Below are positions 9,001-17,521 of a DNA stretch of 64,000 bases, one piece after another. Positions within the stretch are counted from its first letter, which is position 1. Each line of letters begins with the position of its first letter. The position numbers and the translations under genes are program-made. Source of the DNA: Akkermansiaceae bacterium UBA2381 (GTDB taxonomy: Bacteria > Verrucomicrobiota > Verrucomicrobiia > Verrucomicrobiales > DEV007). A model generated the notes under the pieces. It was not told the DNA's origin and searched no databases. It saw only the letters and a list, made by a program, of their open reading frames with translations. The stretch spans positions 224,881 to 288,880 of the forward strand of contig DDSV01000018.1 in the NCBI GenBank assembly GCA_002344215.1, written 5' to 3'.

Positions 9001-10527
9001 ATGGATTGTCCCTCCACCCAACCGCAAGGGAGTGTCTCTGCCGCCGAGCAGAAATTTGAGCGCGGTCGCCGGACCATTGGTTTCTGGCTCGGCCCGCTTG
9101 CTTTCACGGCGATCCTGCTGATTCCCATGCCGGGGTTGACGCCTGAAGCTCAACGACTCGCCGCGGTCATCGCGCTCACCCTGATCTACTGGATCTGCGA
9201 ACCGATCCCCATCCCCATTACCGCCCTGCTCGGTCCCGCGCTTTGTGTGCTCCTCGGAGTTGCTCCGGCGAAGGCCGTCCTCGCTTCATTCGCCGACCCG
9301 GTCATCTTTGTGTTCATCGGCAGCTTCCTGATCGCCCAGGCGGTCATGACGCACGGGCTTGACCGGCGTATCGCCATTTCGATCCTTTCTCTGAAGTGGG
9401 TGGGCAACAGCACGCGGCGCATTCTCTTCACCTTCGGGGCGATTGCCGCCTTTCTTTCGATGTGGCTCAGCAACACCGCGACCACCGCGATGCTCCTCCC
9501 GATCGCCCTCGGGATCCTCGGGGTAATGACGGAACTGATGACAGAGCAACGGGGCATCCGCGTCGAAAAGCGCGACCTGAAAATGAGCCGCGGATTACTC
9601 CTCATGACAGCGTATGCAGCCTCGGTCGGGGGCATCGGAACTCCAATTGGCACTCCTCCCAATCTGCTCGGCCGGGCTCTTATCGAGGAGCAGACCGGAA
9701 CCAAGATTTCCTTTCTCGAGTGGATGTCATTCGGAGTGCCCCTCGTCGTGGTGATGTTTCTGGCGCTCTATTTTATCATCGTGCGGTTCCACCCTCCCGA
9801 GGTCCGGGAACTCACGGGTTTGAAAGATTATCTTCTCCAGCGCCGCGAATCTCTCGGCAAGTGGACCAGGGGTCAGATGAATGCCTGCATTGCCTTCGGC
9901 GTTGCGGTGGTGCTCTGGGTGACCCCGGGGATCATGAACCTGGTCCTTGGCAACGACCACGCGGCCCTGAAATGGTATGACACCCATTTGCCCGAGGGCA
10001 TTATCGCCGTCCTTGCCGCCGGGGTGCTTTTCCTTCTCCCGGTGAACTGGAAAGAACGCAAGTTCACCCTGACCTGGGAAGAGGCCGTCCACATCGACTG
10101 GGGCACGATACTTCTCTTCGGTGGCGGCATCGCTCTGGGCAGTCTCGCTTCGTCCACCGGGTTGGCCGGGGTGGTGGGTCGGGGCATTTTCGAATCGACC
10201 GGCGTTGTGAGCCTCGCCTCCATCACCTTCCTGTCGATCTTTCTCGGCATCGTCATCAGCGAGACGGCCTCGAACACCGCCTCCGCAAACATCGTCATCC
10301 CCGTTGCCATTGCCGTGGCGCTGGCCGCCGGAGTGGATCCCATCCTTCCCGCGATCGGTGCCTGCCTCGGGGCGAGTTTTGGTTTTATGCTGCCCGTCTC
10401 GACGCCACCGAATGCGATCGTCTACGGTTCCGGCATGATCCCCATTCCGAGCATGGTCAAAACGGGTGTTGTCTTTGACGTGATCGGCCTGTTCCTGATT
10501 CTCGCCGGGGTACTGTTCCTGGTCTGA
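9001..10527 (+). CDS. SLC13/DASS family anion-sodium symporter
   Basis: A 508-residue inner-membrane transporter of the divalent anion:Na+ symporter family; known members carry dicarboxylates, sulfate or phosphate. It has about a dozen hydrophobic segments. The two Ser-Asn-Thr type motifs that bind Na+ and substrate carboxylates are present: SMWLSNTATTAMLLPIA (helix 5 hairpin) and IVISETASNTASANIVIPVA (second repeat), plus GGIGTPIGTPPNLL. The ATG at 9001 gives a 28-residue cytosolic lead before the first helix; longer upstream extension overlaps recG and shows no family sequence. The substrate cannot be read from sequence. It is 97 bases after recG and converges with the nuclease gene at 10531. 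Confidence 0.9.
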   Translation: MDCPSTQPQGSVSAAEQKFERGRRTIGFWLGPLAFTAILLIPMPGLTPEAQRLAAVIALTLIYWICEPIPIPITALLGPALCVLLGVAPAKAVLASFADPVIFVFIGSFLIAQAVMTHGLDRRIAISILSLKWVGNSTRRILFTFGAIAAFLSMWLSNTATTAMLLPIALGILGVMTELMTEQRGIRVEKRDLKMSRGLLLMTAYAASVGGIGTPIGTPPNLLGRALIEEQTGTKISFLEWMSFGVPLVVVMFLALYFIIVRFHPPEVRELTGLKDYLLQRRESLGKWTRGQMNACIAFGVAVVLWVTPGIMNLVLGNDHAALKWYDTHLPEGIIAVLAAGVLFLLPVNWKERKFTLTWEEAVHIDWGTILLFGGGIALGSLASSTGLAGVVGRGIFESTGVVSLASITFLSIFLGIVISETASNTASANIVIPVAIAVALAAGVDPILPAIGACLGASFGFMLPVSTPPNAIVYGSGMIPIPSMVKTGVVFDVIGLFLILAGVLFLV

Positions 10528-10530
10528 TCC

Positions 10531-11082
10531 CTACGAGGGCAGTCTCCAGTGTACCGGAACTTCGAGCGACTGATTGAAACGGTTCCGGTATTTCACGAGG
10601 CCGTGTTTTGCCCCGTACTCGTGAACCATCTTCGTGACTTTGACGTCGAAGCAGCAGTACTCGGCAATGTCCATGATCCTGCCTTCCTGCCACCATTTGA
10701 TGGCGTCGGTTCCCACGGCGGTCTTGCTCTCGCCCAGCGTTTCTCCCGCCACCGCGTCGAGTTTCGGGCGGTGTTGAAGTTCCCGCTCGAGTTCGAGCAT
10801 GAGATCGAGATTATGGGTCCGCTCTTTCAGATCGAGAATGGTGTAGCCCATCAGCACCTCGTAATCGAAGGAGATATGATTGAAGCCGATCACCAGATCC
10901 GCGCCACAGAGTTCGTCGATGAGTCCCTGCACATTGGCCTCGTCATAAATCATGTAACGGTTTTTCGCCGAGCTGAAGGTCACTCCGACGGACATTCCCA
11001 TGTCGGCCTTCCGGTCCCAGCCCCCGACATCATTCGCGGAGCGCCGTGTTTCCAGATCGAAATAAACAAAATTCTCCGCCAT
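10531..11082 (-). CDS. RNase H-fold 3'-5' exonuclease-like protein
   Basis: A 183-residue protein with the DnaQ/RNase H-like exonuclease fold, closest in appearance to the YprB/RNase_H_2 type. The acidic metal-binding residues of this superfamily are visible: YFDLETRRS (ExoI D-x-E), VIGFNHISFDYEVL (ExoII N...D) and YCCFDVKVTKMVHEY (ExoIII-like aspartate, lacking the usual Y-x3-D spacing). The start at 11082 (MAENFVYFDLETRRSANDVG) is just ahead of the first motif; an extension upstream would enter the GH57 gene. It lies 13 bases downstream of the GH57 gene, so the two are likely co-transcribed. Nuclease polarity is inferred from the fold. Similar proteins are commonly annotated as helicase-associated or ribonuclease H-like. 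Confidence 0.75.
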   Translation of the reverse strand: MAENFVYFDLETRRSANDVGGWDRKADMGMSVGVTFSSAKNRYMIYDEANVQGLIDELCGADLVIGFNHISFDYEVLMGYTILDLKERTHNLDLMLELERELQHRPKLDAVAGETLGESKTAVGTDAIKWWQEGRIMDIAEYCCFDVKVTKMVHEYGAKHGLVKYRNRFNQSLEVPVHWRLPS

Positions 11083-11095
11083 CTTCAGAGAGAAA

Positions 11096-12703
11096 TCACG
11101 CGCAGGGCTCGTAGATGTTCCAGGGCAGGTCGGTGAACATCGGATTCGCCTGCTCCACGTCATCGAGGATGGATGTCGCGTCTTCGTTGGTCGAGGCGGC
11201 CCAGATCCGGTCAAAGTTATCGAGGTGCTGCCGGGTCCGCTTGACCGCGTACTCGCGCGAGGGTTCGTTTTTCATCAGGAAACCCCAGTCGCTCGACTGG
11301 GCGAGGAGGAGTTCCTTGGTCATCAGGCGGATGCAGCGTTCGCGATGGGCGGCGTTTTCTTCCGTGTAGATCTCCTTGTTCTCTTCAAAGATTCTGACAT
11401 AGCGGACGAGCTGCTCCGAGCGTCGCTGGATCTCGAGGTAGACCCAGTTGTTTTCGCTGCTCGTCCAGGTTTCGAAATAGCCGCCTTCTCCCCACGAGGA
11501 TGAGACGGGCGAAATGGCGGGGAGCGTTCTCTCCTGGTTTTCCGCGAGATAGGCTCCCGGGGTGGTGAAGGCGAAATCGGCGCGCTTGGCCGCTTTGCGG
11601 AAAACCTTTTCGAGAAATCCGGTGCCTTCGTACCACCAGTGACCAAAGAGATCCGCGTCGAAGGCGCAGATCACGATGGGATTTTCGACCCCCTCTCCCT
11701 CAAGTCCGCCGAGCTGGGCTCCGCGACTGCTGATGAAACGCACCGCGTGTTCCTCCAGCGCCCGTTCGGCGAGGACAGGGTCATAGATTTCACTCTTATC
11801 CCCCTCCCGGTAGGCGCGGAAATATTTCAGGCCGGTGAATTGTCTCTGGCCGCTCTCCCCGAGGTAGTCACTGAGATACTCCATCGGAGCCTCAAGTCCG
11901 ACGTCGCGCATGAAATCACGGTAGCGGTCATCTCCCGGAAATCCCTCGTCGGCATTCCAGACCTCGCTGCTGCTTGCCTGATCACGACCGAAGACCATGA
12001 GCCCGTCCGGAGTCATCCCCGGAGTGAAGGGGAAAAATTCACTCGCCTGCGGTGCGGTGGTGAGGGCATGCTCCTCGACGATGGTCCAGTCGATGCCCTC
12101 GTGTTTGAGCACCTGGCTGAGCGCGGGAGCATAGGCACACTCGGGAAGCCAGAAGCCCCGCGGCATACGGCCGAAACACTGGACATACTGCCGGATTCCT
12201 GCACGGACCTGAGCCTGAACCGTTTCGGGGACCCGCATGAGGAGCGGAAGGAGCCCGTGGGTCGCGGCGCTCGCGGTCAGCTCAATATGCCCGCTGTCCC
12301 GCAGATCGGTGTAGGCGCGGATCAAGTCGCCCTGCCACTGATCCACAAAGAGAGAACGGAATCGAAGGAGGCGCTCTTCGTAGATCCCGGCGAGATGGCC
12401 GAAGCCGGTGATGTCTCCGCGCTGCACTTCATCGCGGCACAAACGAAGGGTCCGGTCGAGATAGGACAGGGTTCTGCGACGCAGCAGCTTGTCGCGAAAC
12501 ATCGCGAGGAGCGTGGGAGAAAGATTGAGCGTCAGTTTAAACGGCACACCCTCGCTCCGTAAACGGAACAGCATCTCGAGCAGCGGAAGATGCGTTTCCA
12601 CCACGGCACTGTGAAGCCAGTCTTCCTCAAGACAATGAGGCACCTCGGGGTGCCTGACCCATGGAATATGGGCGTGTAAAACGATGGAACAATTCCGACT
12701 CAT
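11096..12703 (-). CDS. GH57 family 1,4-alpha-glucan branching enzyme
   Basis: A 535-residue cytosolic enzyme of glycoside hydrolase family 57 that makes alpha-1,6 branches in glycogen. The N-terminal barrel starts with the family's HAHIPWVRHPE. The catalytic Glu is in GFWLPECAYAP (E188) and the catalytic Asp in CAFDADLFGHWWYEG (D349). A C-terminal DUF1957-type helical domain follows with SSEWGEGG-like SSWGEGGYFETWTS and SSDWGFLM. The length is close to characterised branching enzymes of this type (about 530). Its ATG shares one base with the stop of the upstream RDD gene (TAATG), so they are coupled. The nuclease gene follows 13 bases later. Branching rather than amylase activity is inferred from the motif set and length. 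Confidence 0.9.
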   Translation of the reverse strand: MSRNCSIVLHAHIPWVRHPEVPHCLEEDWLHSAVVETHLPLLEMLFRLRSEGVPFKLTLNLSPTLLAMFRDKLLRRRTLSYLDRTLRLCRDEVQRGDITGFGHLAGIYEERLLRFRSLFVDQWQGDLIRAYTDLRDSGHIELTASAATHGLLPLLMRVPETVQAQVRAGIRQYVQCFGRMPRGFWLPECAYAPALSQVLKHEGIDWTIVEEHALTTAPQASEFFPFTPGMTPDGLMVFGRDQASSSEVWNADEGFPGDDRYRDFMRDVGLEAPMEYLSDYLGESGQRQFTGLKYFRAYREGDKSEIYDPVLAERALEEHAVRFISSRGAQLGGLEGEGVENPIVICAFDADLFGHWWYEGTGFLEKVFRKAAKRADFAFTTPGAYLAENQERTLPAISPVSSSWGEGGYFETWTSSENNWVYLEIQRRSEQLVRYVRIFEENKEIYTEENAAHRERCIRLMTKELLLAQSSDWGFLMKNEPSREYAVKRTRQHLDNFDRIWAASTNEDATSILDDVEQANPMFTDLPWNIYEPCA

Positions 12704-13560
12704 TAAAATTTAACTGACTGAAGCAAAAATAAGGCAAAAAAGGCACAAATGGCCAGCACTATCCTGACTGTACCCAACGGGGGATTTTCCACCTGAAGTT
12801 TCAACTGCTGATCCCAGAGGCATTTCCCCGTCGAGGTCATTCTGAAAAAGCTGAAAACCATACCAATGACGATAAAAGGGAACTGGTAAAATCCCACGCC
12901 CATCACATAAACGTAAAAGGAACGTCCGAGAGAGGGCAGCATCGGGACTTTCTCACCCGCGGCGGTCTTTACCGCCAATCCGAAAAGGGCTTTGCCGGGC
13001 GTGGTGGCGAAGAGATGGATGAGGACCGCTTCGATCAGGTGCCATCCGATCAGGGCGAAGAACAGGGTTCGGGCAAGAACGAGAGCCTCGGGCTTTTGCA
13101 TCTCCGCGAGATAACGGGTGAAAAGTTCGGCAAACCCTTCTCCCGGAATCTGTTGAGGGATCGAAACATCCGAAAACTGGAAAACGATGACGGACACGAC
13201 CATGTAGTCGAACATGCGGGCCCAGAAGCGGACGAAGGGCCGGGACTGATCCAGAATCCGCACTAGGGGGGAATTGATGGCCTCGATCGCGGGCAGCGGC
13301 ACTCCGGCGAGCTCCTTTGCGTGCGGGGGGGCAAGCTCTGGCTCGGGCACGGGCAGCGGCGGAGGTTCGGGCTTGCGGTCCTGGTCTCTTCCGAAGACCA
13401 CTTCGAGCGCGGGCACGTCGCGGACCGGTATCCATCCGGCGAGTTCGCGATGCCACGCGAGAGTCTCCGGAGTGATTTCTCCGCTTTCAAGCAGGTCGCC
13501 GACTTTGAAGATCGAATAGGGGCCCTTTTTGGTGCCCCCGATGGAAAGATAAAACTCCAT
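12703..13560 (-). CDS. GYF_2/RDD family membrane protein
   Basis: A 285-residue membrane protein. The first 55 residues form a GYF_2 (DUF4339) domain: YLSIGGTKKGPYSIFKVGDL, then GEITPETLAWHRELAGWIPV; this domain is thought to bind proline-rich peptides. A proline-rich linker (PEPPPLPVPEPELAPP) follows, which could be an internal ligand. The C-terminal half is an RDD domain with hydrophobic segments, beginning RFWARMFDYMVVSVIVFQF and containing the Arg-Asp pair and the TPGKALFGLAVK motif. RDD proteins are associated with ion or solute transport, but the function here is unknown. Its stop overlaps the GH57 start by one base. A physiological link to glycogen metabolism is not evident. Confidence 0.82.
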   Translation of the reverse strand: MEFYLSIGGTKKGPYSIFKVGDLLESGEITPETLAWHRELAGWIPVRDVPALEVVFGRDQDRKPEPPPLPVPEPELAPPHAKELAGVPLPAIEAINSPLVRILDQSRPFVRFWARMFDYMVVSVIVFQFSDVSIPQQIPGEGFAELFTRYLAEMQKPEALVLARTLFFALIGWHLIEAVLIHLFATTPGKALFGLAVKTAAGEKVPMLPSLGRSFYVYVMGVGFYQFPFIVIGMVFSFFRMTSTGKCLWDQQLKLQVENPPLGTVRIVLAICAFFALFLLQSVKF

Positions 13561-13626
13561 GATAAATAGCTGTTGAGCGGGATACGCTGCCGCGCCCCGA
13601 GGTGAACCCGAATTTCTGGTGGTTGA

Positions 13627-14973
13627 CTATTCGCTGCGGAGAGCTTTGGCCGGCTGGAGCGAGGCAGCAATAAGGGCGGGGATTAAGGAGGCGAGGGTGC
13701 AGGCGAAAAAGGCGCCTGTGGAGATGATGACGAGGTCACGCAGGGTCTGTTTGGCCGGCAAGCCGCCATCGACCTTGTAGATCTCTTCGGAAAAAATGTC
13801 GACGCCGAAACTCCGGCCGATCCAGCCGGCCATGTCGTTGCGGAAGTAAAGGGTGACCTGCGAGAGGAGGAGTCCGACGACCACGCCGACGAGGCCGACG
13901 AGAATCCCCTGAAAGAGGAAAACCCACGCAACCTGTCCCTCGAGTGCTCCGAGCGCCTTGAGCAGTCCGATCTCGGAGCGTTTTTGGAAGGTCACCGTGA
14001 TCATCGTGTTCATGATGCAGAAGCCGCCCACGATCATGATCATGAAAAGGATCAGATACATCGCCTGCCTTTCCGCCGCGACCGCGTCGAAGATGAGTTT
14101 GTGCATCTCCACCCAGGTCATGACCCGGAACTGCTGAGGCAGCATCGCGAGAAACTTGTCCTGAAACTTGTTCGCTTTGAATCCGTCATTCGTGCGCACC
14201 GCGATCCCGTGGCATTCCTCGAGGTCGAAATTGTAAAGCACCTGAGCCGTCTCGAGGTGGACAAAGATGATGCTGCTGTCGAAGTCCCAGTGGCCCGAGT
14301 CGAAGATCCCTGTCACCGTGACTTCCTGGGGAGCGGTCATCTCCCGGGTCTCCTCGATCGCCTTCTTGCGCCCTTCCGCGTCTTCCGCGCCCTCGACCCG
14401 TTCGAGAGATTTCATGACCGAGTCGATATCCCTCGGCGAATAGAGCAGGATTTTGTCCCCGACCTGGATGTTCTGGGCTTCCGCCATTCCGTCCCCGATC
14501 ACCGCTGAGTAGAAGTCCTTGAGATCAAAGTCACCGCGCGGGATCGCTTTTGACGGATCGAGCGGGTGTTTGGGATCGGGTGTTTTGGCGAGCTTGCCCC
14601 TCATCCGGGCGAGTTCTTCGCCCTCCGGGGGAAGAATGCCGCGAATCATCGGAGCGCTCCGCAGTCCCGCGAAGTCCATCACGACCTGTCCGCGGACGTA
14701 GGGAGTCACCGAAATCACTCCCTCGACGGCGGCCACTTTCTCGACCGCTTCAGGCCAGTTCCGCACGATTCCGCCCGAGTCGATCACCAGGTGCGGTTCG
14801 AAGCCCAGGATGCTGTCCTTGATCCGTTCCCCGTATCCGGTAAAGACGGCGATGACAACCGCCAGCAGCCACACTCCGAGCGCCACCCCGAGGATGGAGA
14901 TCACCGTGATGATCGAGACAAAGGTGCGCTTCGGTTTGAGATAGCGGGTTGCCAGGAAAGGACTGAAAAACAT
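13627..14973 (-). CDS. LolC/LolE-type lipoprotein-releasing ABC permease
   Basis: A 448-residue inner-membrane permease with the LolC/E (MacB/FtsX) layout: one N-terminal TM helix (FVSIITVISILGVALGVWLL), a large periplasmic domain of about 250 residues, then three C-terminal TM helices (LILFMIMIVGGFCIMNTMIT, VFLFQGILVGLVGVVVGLLL, the last near the end). The opening LATRYLKPKRTFVSIIT and the MITVTFQKRSEIGLLKALGA coupling segment are typical. LolCDE extracts lipoproteins from the inner membrane for transfer to LolA. No LolD ATPase is adjacent. It diverges from the adenylate kinase gene and ends about 65 bases before the RDD gene start. Confidence 0.88.
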   Translation of the reverse strand: MFFSPFLATRYLKPKRTFVSIITVISILGVALGVWLLAVVIAVFTGYGERIKDSILGFEPHLVIDSGGIVRNWPEAVEKVAAVEGVISVTPYVRGQVVMDFAGLRSAPMIRGILPPEGEELARMRGKLAKTPDPKHPLDPSKAIPRGDFDLKDFYSAVIGDGMAEAQNIQVGDKILLYSPRDIDSVMKSLERVEGAEDAEGRKKAIEETREMTAPQEVTVTGIFDSGHWDFDSSIIFVHLETAQVLYNFDLEECHGIAVRTNDGFKANKFQDKFLAMLPQQFRVMTWVEMHKLIFDAVAAERQAMYLILFMIMIVGGFCIMNTMITVTFQKRSEIGLLKALGALEGQVAWVFLFQGILVGLVGVVVGLLLSQVTLYFRNDMAGWIGRSFGVDIFSEEIYKVDGGLPAKQTLRDLVIISTGAFFACTLASLIPALIAASLQPAKALRSE

Positions 14974-15046
14974 GACTTGGGGTTGACTTCCCCCTATGGT
15001 AGCCGCTTATCCTCAAATCGATAGTCCAAATCCTCACTGCCAGACC

Positions 15047-15673
15047 ATGATCGGAGAACCTCGCGAGAAGTATAAAGCCTTCATTTTCCTCGGTGCCCCC
15101 GGGTGCGGCAAGGGCACCCAGGGCCAGATCCTCGGCGCGATTCCCCGATTTTATCACTTCTCCATGGGCGACGCCTTTCGCTCCATGGACACCCGCACCC
15201 CCATCGGTCAGGAGTTCATCTCCTACTCGCGCCGGGGTGAACTGGTCCCCGATGAGCTCACGATCCGCTACTTCAAGGTCCAGATCGACGCCCGCGCCGA
15301 TTTGCACATGTTCAAGCCGGACATCGACATCCTCCTCCTCGACGGCATCCCGCGCAGCATCGAGCAGGCCCTCATCATGGAGCAGCACATCGAGGTGCTC
15401 CAGCTGTTCCACCTCTCCTGTCCGAACCGCGAGGAACTCATCACCCGCATTCGTAAACGCGCCCTCAAGGAGGGCCGGATGGACGACGGCAGTGAGGAAG
15501 TGATCCAGCGACGCATCCGCACCTACGAGGAATCAACGAGAGATCTCGTCGACCACTACGCGGACCGGCGCGCCAACATCAACGCCAACCAGGCCCCGGT
15601 GAAAGTCACCCACGACATCCTCAGCGTCATCCTCAGCCATCCCGAGTGGCAGGCGCATCACGGCGAGGATTGA
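15047..15673 (+). CDS. adenylate kinase-like nucleoside monophosphate kinase
   Basis: A 208-residue P-loop kinase of the adenylate kinase family, which equilibrates AMP, ADP and ATP. It has the P-loop FLGAPGCGKGTQGQIL, the AMP-binding segment (SMGDAFRSMDTRTPIGQEFI, SRRGELVPDELT), the DGIPRSIEQA block (equivalent of DGFPR) and the RRIRTYEEST segment. The LID is the short type: between RIRKRALKEGRMDD and RRIRTYEE there is no zinc-finger insert. Ile replaces Phe in DGFPR, and the family's usual conserved DD pair reads GRMDDGSEEV. The ATG at 15047 is 14 residues before the P-loop strand; an alternative in-frame start at 14996 lies only 22 bases from the divergent LolE-like gene. It could be a paralogue rather than the housekeeping Adk. 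Confidence 0.85.
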   Translation: MIGEPREKYKAFIFLGAPGCGKGTQGQILGAIPRFYHFSMGDAFRSMDTRTPIGQEFISYSRRGELVPDELTIRYFKVQIDARADLHMFKPDIDILLLDGIPRSIEQALIMEQHIEVLQLFHLSCPNREELITRIRKRALKEGRMDDGSEEVIQRRIRTYEESTRDLVDHYADRRANINANQAPVKVTHDILSVILSHPEWQAHHGED

Positions 15674-15711
15674 TCGGTCCCGTTGCCGCGACCGGCAGAA
15701 TGCCGGAGTTT

Positions 15712-16107
15712 TTATCCCGGCTCGCTCCAGGTGACCTCGCTGATCCCGGGGTCGGCTTCGAGAATCATTCGAAGGGCGTCGAGGAGCTTCGTGAGCTGCG
15801 GGGTCGCATCAATCGTGCGGAAAAACTTCTTCAGCTTCGGGGTGCTCGGATCCGTGAAGACGAGAAACTCGTCATCGTCACCACTCTGATGACCGCAGCA
15901 CAGGGCGAGACGGAAACCTTCATTCCGGATCGGCAGGTAACACCCCCAGTCCTCCACTGCCATTTCCTCCGTTTCGATTCCGCGTTCCGAGAGCTTCTCG
16001 GCCAGATATTCGGTCAGTCGCTTCCCCCAGAGCCCGGGATTGATCTCTTCTTCCTCGCCTTCGTACGGGGGAAATTTGGACGAACGGAATTCGACGTGGG
16101 TCTTCAT
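15712..16107 (-). CDS. conserved hypothetical protein
   Basis: A 131-residue soluble acidic protein with no family I recognise. It begins MKTHVEFRSSKFPPYEGEEE and contains GLWGKRLTEYLAEKLSERGI, EDWGCYLPI and LALCCGHQSGDDDEFLVFTD. The helix followed by 'EDWGCYLP' resembles small proteins found alone in many Gram-negative genomes with unknown role. The start at 16107 is chosen because residues before it (from 16209) lack any pattern and would extend into the adjacent repeat site. It is the first minus-strand gene downstream of the attC-like array and lacks an attC-like site of its own, so it probably marks chromosomal sequence outside the array. Confidence 0.7.
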   Translation of the reverse strand: MKTHVEFRSSKFPPYEGEEEEINPGLWGKRLTEYLAEKLSERGIETEEMAVEDWGCYLPIRNEGFRLALCCGHQSGDDDEFLVFTDPSTPKLKKFFRTIDATPQLTKLLDALRMILEADPGISEVTWSEPG

Positions 16108-16210
16108 GGGATCTTGCTTACCAAGGGCAACGTCCGAGGCCTGGCGAGCCCGATCCGGGAGCGATGCCTCGATCGGAGGATAGGGATTTGAATCCGGGAA
16201 GTCAATCAAC

Positions 16211-16250
16211 TCACAACGGAGTCGGGCTTACCATCGCCGTCGTGTTCGGA
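16211..16250 (-). repeat. attC-like site A (end of cassette array)
   Basis: Read on the minus strand, the site begins TCCGAAC (R'') and ends at CCG|TTGTGA. R'' is the exact reverse complement of GTTCGGA, which is formed at the start of the same cassette (16658-16652), as expected for an integron cassette. At about 40 bases the site is shorter than the usual attC minimum (about 57) and may be truncated. The stretch ATGGTAAGCCCG after R'' recurs inverted in site B. It lies just after the VOC gene stop codon. Confidence 0.5.
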
Positions 16251-16264
16251 TTCTCGGTTTTGAT

Positions 16265-16645
16265 CTACAGGTCGCGATAAAATACCAGTCCTGTTCCGTC
16301 TGGTTCGAAAAGTCCAAATTCGCGAGTGCCCCAGGGAGTGTCTCTAACCTCGCTCTTTGGTCCTAGGGCGTTCCTCCCCTTGTATTCTTCAAAAAGCGAA
16401 TCCGGATCATCCACCATAAAGCGCAGGATTGGTGGGTCTGATCCATCATTCATAAAATCCTTCTCATCATGCCACTGGAGATGGAGTTCCACCGTGTCTC
16501 TCCTCACTCCAGCATATTTTGGTTCGGTAGGAGTGTCCTGAAAAGAAACCCGAAATCCGAGCTTCTCCGTGTAATATCGAATCGATACATCGACGTTACG
16601 GACTGCTAAAACTGGATTTACCTCGCGAAAAGTGGCGGTTTTCAT
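16265..16645 (-). CDS. VOC family (glyoxalase/bleomycin resistance-like) protein, cassette gene 1
   Basis: A 126-residue protein of the vicinal-oxygen-chelate fold, one to two beta-alpha-beta-beta-beta modules. It shows NPVLAVRNVDVSIRYYTEKLGFRV at the start, a central VELHLQWHDEK, and DTPWGTREFGLFEPDGTGLVFY near the end, which is the standard glyoxalase/bleomycin-resistance layout (also a common integron cassette product). Substrate is unknown. The gene sits in a 441-base unit (16217-16657) bounded by attC-like sites. Only 12 bases separate the cassette edge from the ATG, with GGAAAAG as ribosome-binding site, and no promoter fits in that space, as is usual for integron cassettes. Confidence 0.85.
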   Translation of the reverse strand: MKTATFREVNPVLAVRNVDVSIRYYTEKLGFRVSFQDTPTEPKYAGVRRDTVELHLQWHDEKDFMNDGSDPPILRFMVDDPDSLFEEYKGRNALGPKSEVRDTPWGTREFGLFEPDGTGLVFYRDL

Positions 16646-16651
16646 ATCTTT

Positions 16652-16765
16652 TCCGAACGTTCAGAAATGGTAAGCCCGCTAGAGGGAGCCAGCGTGTAGC
16701 GCGGGGAACGGGGTCCATTGAAAACAAAAAGGCTAGAGGTGGTTGCCATCCAAATTTTGTTCGCT
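16652..16765 (-). repeat. attC-like site B
   Basis: On the minus strand R'' is AGCGAAC (16765-16759), inside the last codons of cassette gene 2, and R' is GTTCGGA (16658-16652). R'' is the exact complement of GTTCGCT at the start of its own cassette (17106-17100). Between them is an imperfect palindrome with CCCGCGCTA pairing with TAGCGGG. The length of about 114 bases is within the attC range. Confidence 0.55.
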
Positions 16766-17083
16766 TCCGAAGACTCGTTTTTGCAATCGTCGCAAACCCC
16801 GTCCGAGAAAATGGCCGAGAAGCGCGGGCGCCGCTCCCGCGAAGACGGCTGCAACGGTTCCTGGTTGATCAACGGCCACCGCTCTCACCCCGTCTATCCC
16901 GTGGAAGTGATTTGCAAGCATCAGTGAAAAAATGTCTTGGAAGAGGAATGAGAGCACGAACAGAAACCAGCCGAGGCCGATTGACACTCCCAATCGTCCT
17001 CCGAAAAATCCCGTGAGAAGCGGCACGAGCACGGACAGTACGAGAATCGAAGGCGACAGCGATTCTATCAGAGTGATTGGCAT
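16733..17083 (-). CDS. small membrane protein, cassette gene 2
   Basis: A 116-residue protein with no recognised family. Two or three hydrophobic segments are visible: SPSILVLSVLVPLLTGFFGG, SIGLGWFLFVLSFLFQ and a weaker AVFAGAAPALLGHFLG, followed by a basic tail (RGLRRLQKRVFGSEQNLDG). It is probably an inner-membrane protein. It occupies a 448-base unit (16658-17105) between attC-like sites B and C, with 22 bases between the cassette edge and ATG. The last codons contain the AGCGAAC core of site B, so gene and recombination site overlap, as often seen in cassettes. Confidence 0.6.
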   Translation of the reverse strand: MPITLIESLSPSILVLSVLVPLLTGFFGGRLGVSIGLGWFLFVLSFLFQDIFSLMLANHFHGIDGVRAVAVDQPGTVAAVFAGAAPALLGHFLGRGLRRLQKRVFGSEQNLDGNHL

Positions 17084-17099
17084 CGGCGGTAGGCGTGTA

Positions 17100-17160
17100 A
17101 GCGAACGATCAAGAGGTGGCAGGCGACGGCGAAACCGTTGCCTGCCGACCCTGGTTCGCG
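17100..17160 (-). repeat. attC-like site C
   Basis: A 61-base site on the minus strand, R'' CGCGAAC (17160-17154) and R' GTTCGCT (17106-17100). It encloses a strong imperfect hairpin in which GGCAGGC pairs with GCCTGCC and an inner CGG pairs with CCG around a small loop. R'' matches the complement of its own cassette start (GTTCGCT at 17528-17522) at 6 of 7 bases. Size and layout are typical of attC. Confidence 0.65.
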
Positions 17161-17185
17161 TTTGCCTGGTTTGTCGATCTCGTCA

Positions 17186-17509
17186 TCATCTCACTTGAGG
17201 AGGATTAGCAATCCGGATGCGGCGGAGTCTAATGAGATCTCTCAAGACCATAAGTCCAGAGATAACGGCAAGAGCGATATGGCTGTAGAGAAGCACTCCT
17301 GAAACAATTCCGGAAATCAAAACGGTTGAAGCCCATCCGATCCCCCAGAGGATGAGAGGCAAGACAGGAAAAATCGGCATGATGCTAACGCCTCGACTCG
17401 AATCAGACGGAACTCCCTGCAACTCGTCCTCAATGGCCAAGCGGCCAGCAGGCACAATGCTGGCCAAGAACCACGCGAGCAAAATCACAGGAAGTAGAAT
17501 GAGTTGCAT
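17186..17509 (-). CDS. small membrane protein, cassette gene 3
   Basis: A 107-residue hypothetical protein with three hydrophobic segments (MQLILLPVILLAWFLASIVP, MPIFPVLPLILWGIGWASTV, YSHIALAVISGLMVL) and a basic end (RDLIRLRRIRIANPPQVR). No family recognised. It fills a 422-base unit (17106-17527) between sites C and D. Its ATG lies 18 bases from the cassette edge, leaving no room for a promoter, so expression would need read-through or chance transcription from upstream. Confidence 0.6.
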   Translation of the reverse strand: MQLILLPVILLAWFLASIVPAGRLAIEDELQGVPSDSSRGVSIMPIFPVLPLILWGIGWASTVLISGIVSGVLLYSHIALAVISGLMVLRDLIRLRRIRIANPPQVR

Positions 17510-17521
17510 TTGGTGGCCTTA

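Noticed and set aside
15712..16107. Including the 131-residue hypothetical gene in the attC-like array
   Set aside because: There is no attC-like site after its stop codon, and its size and codon use fit the chromosomal flank better.
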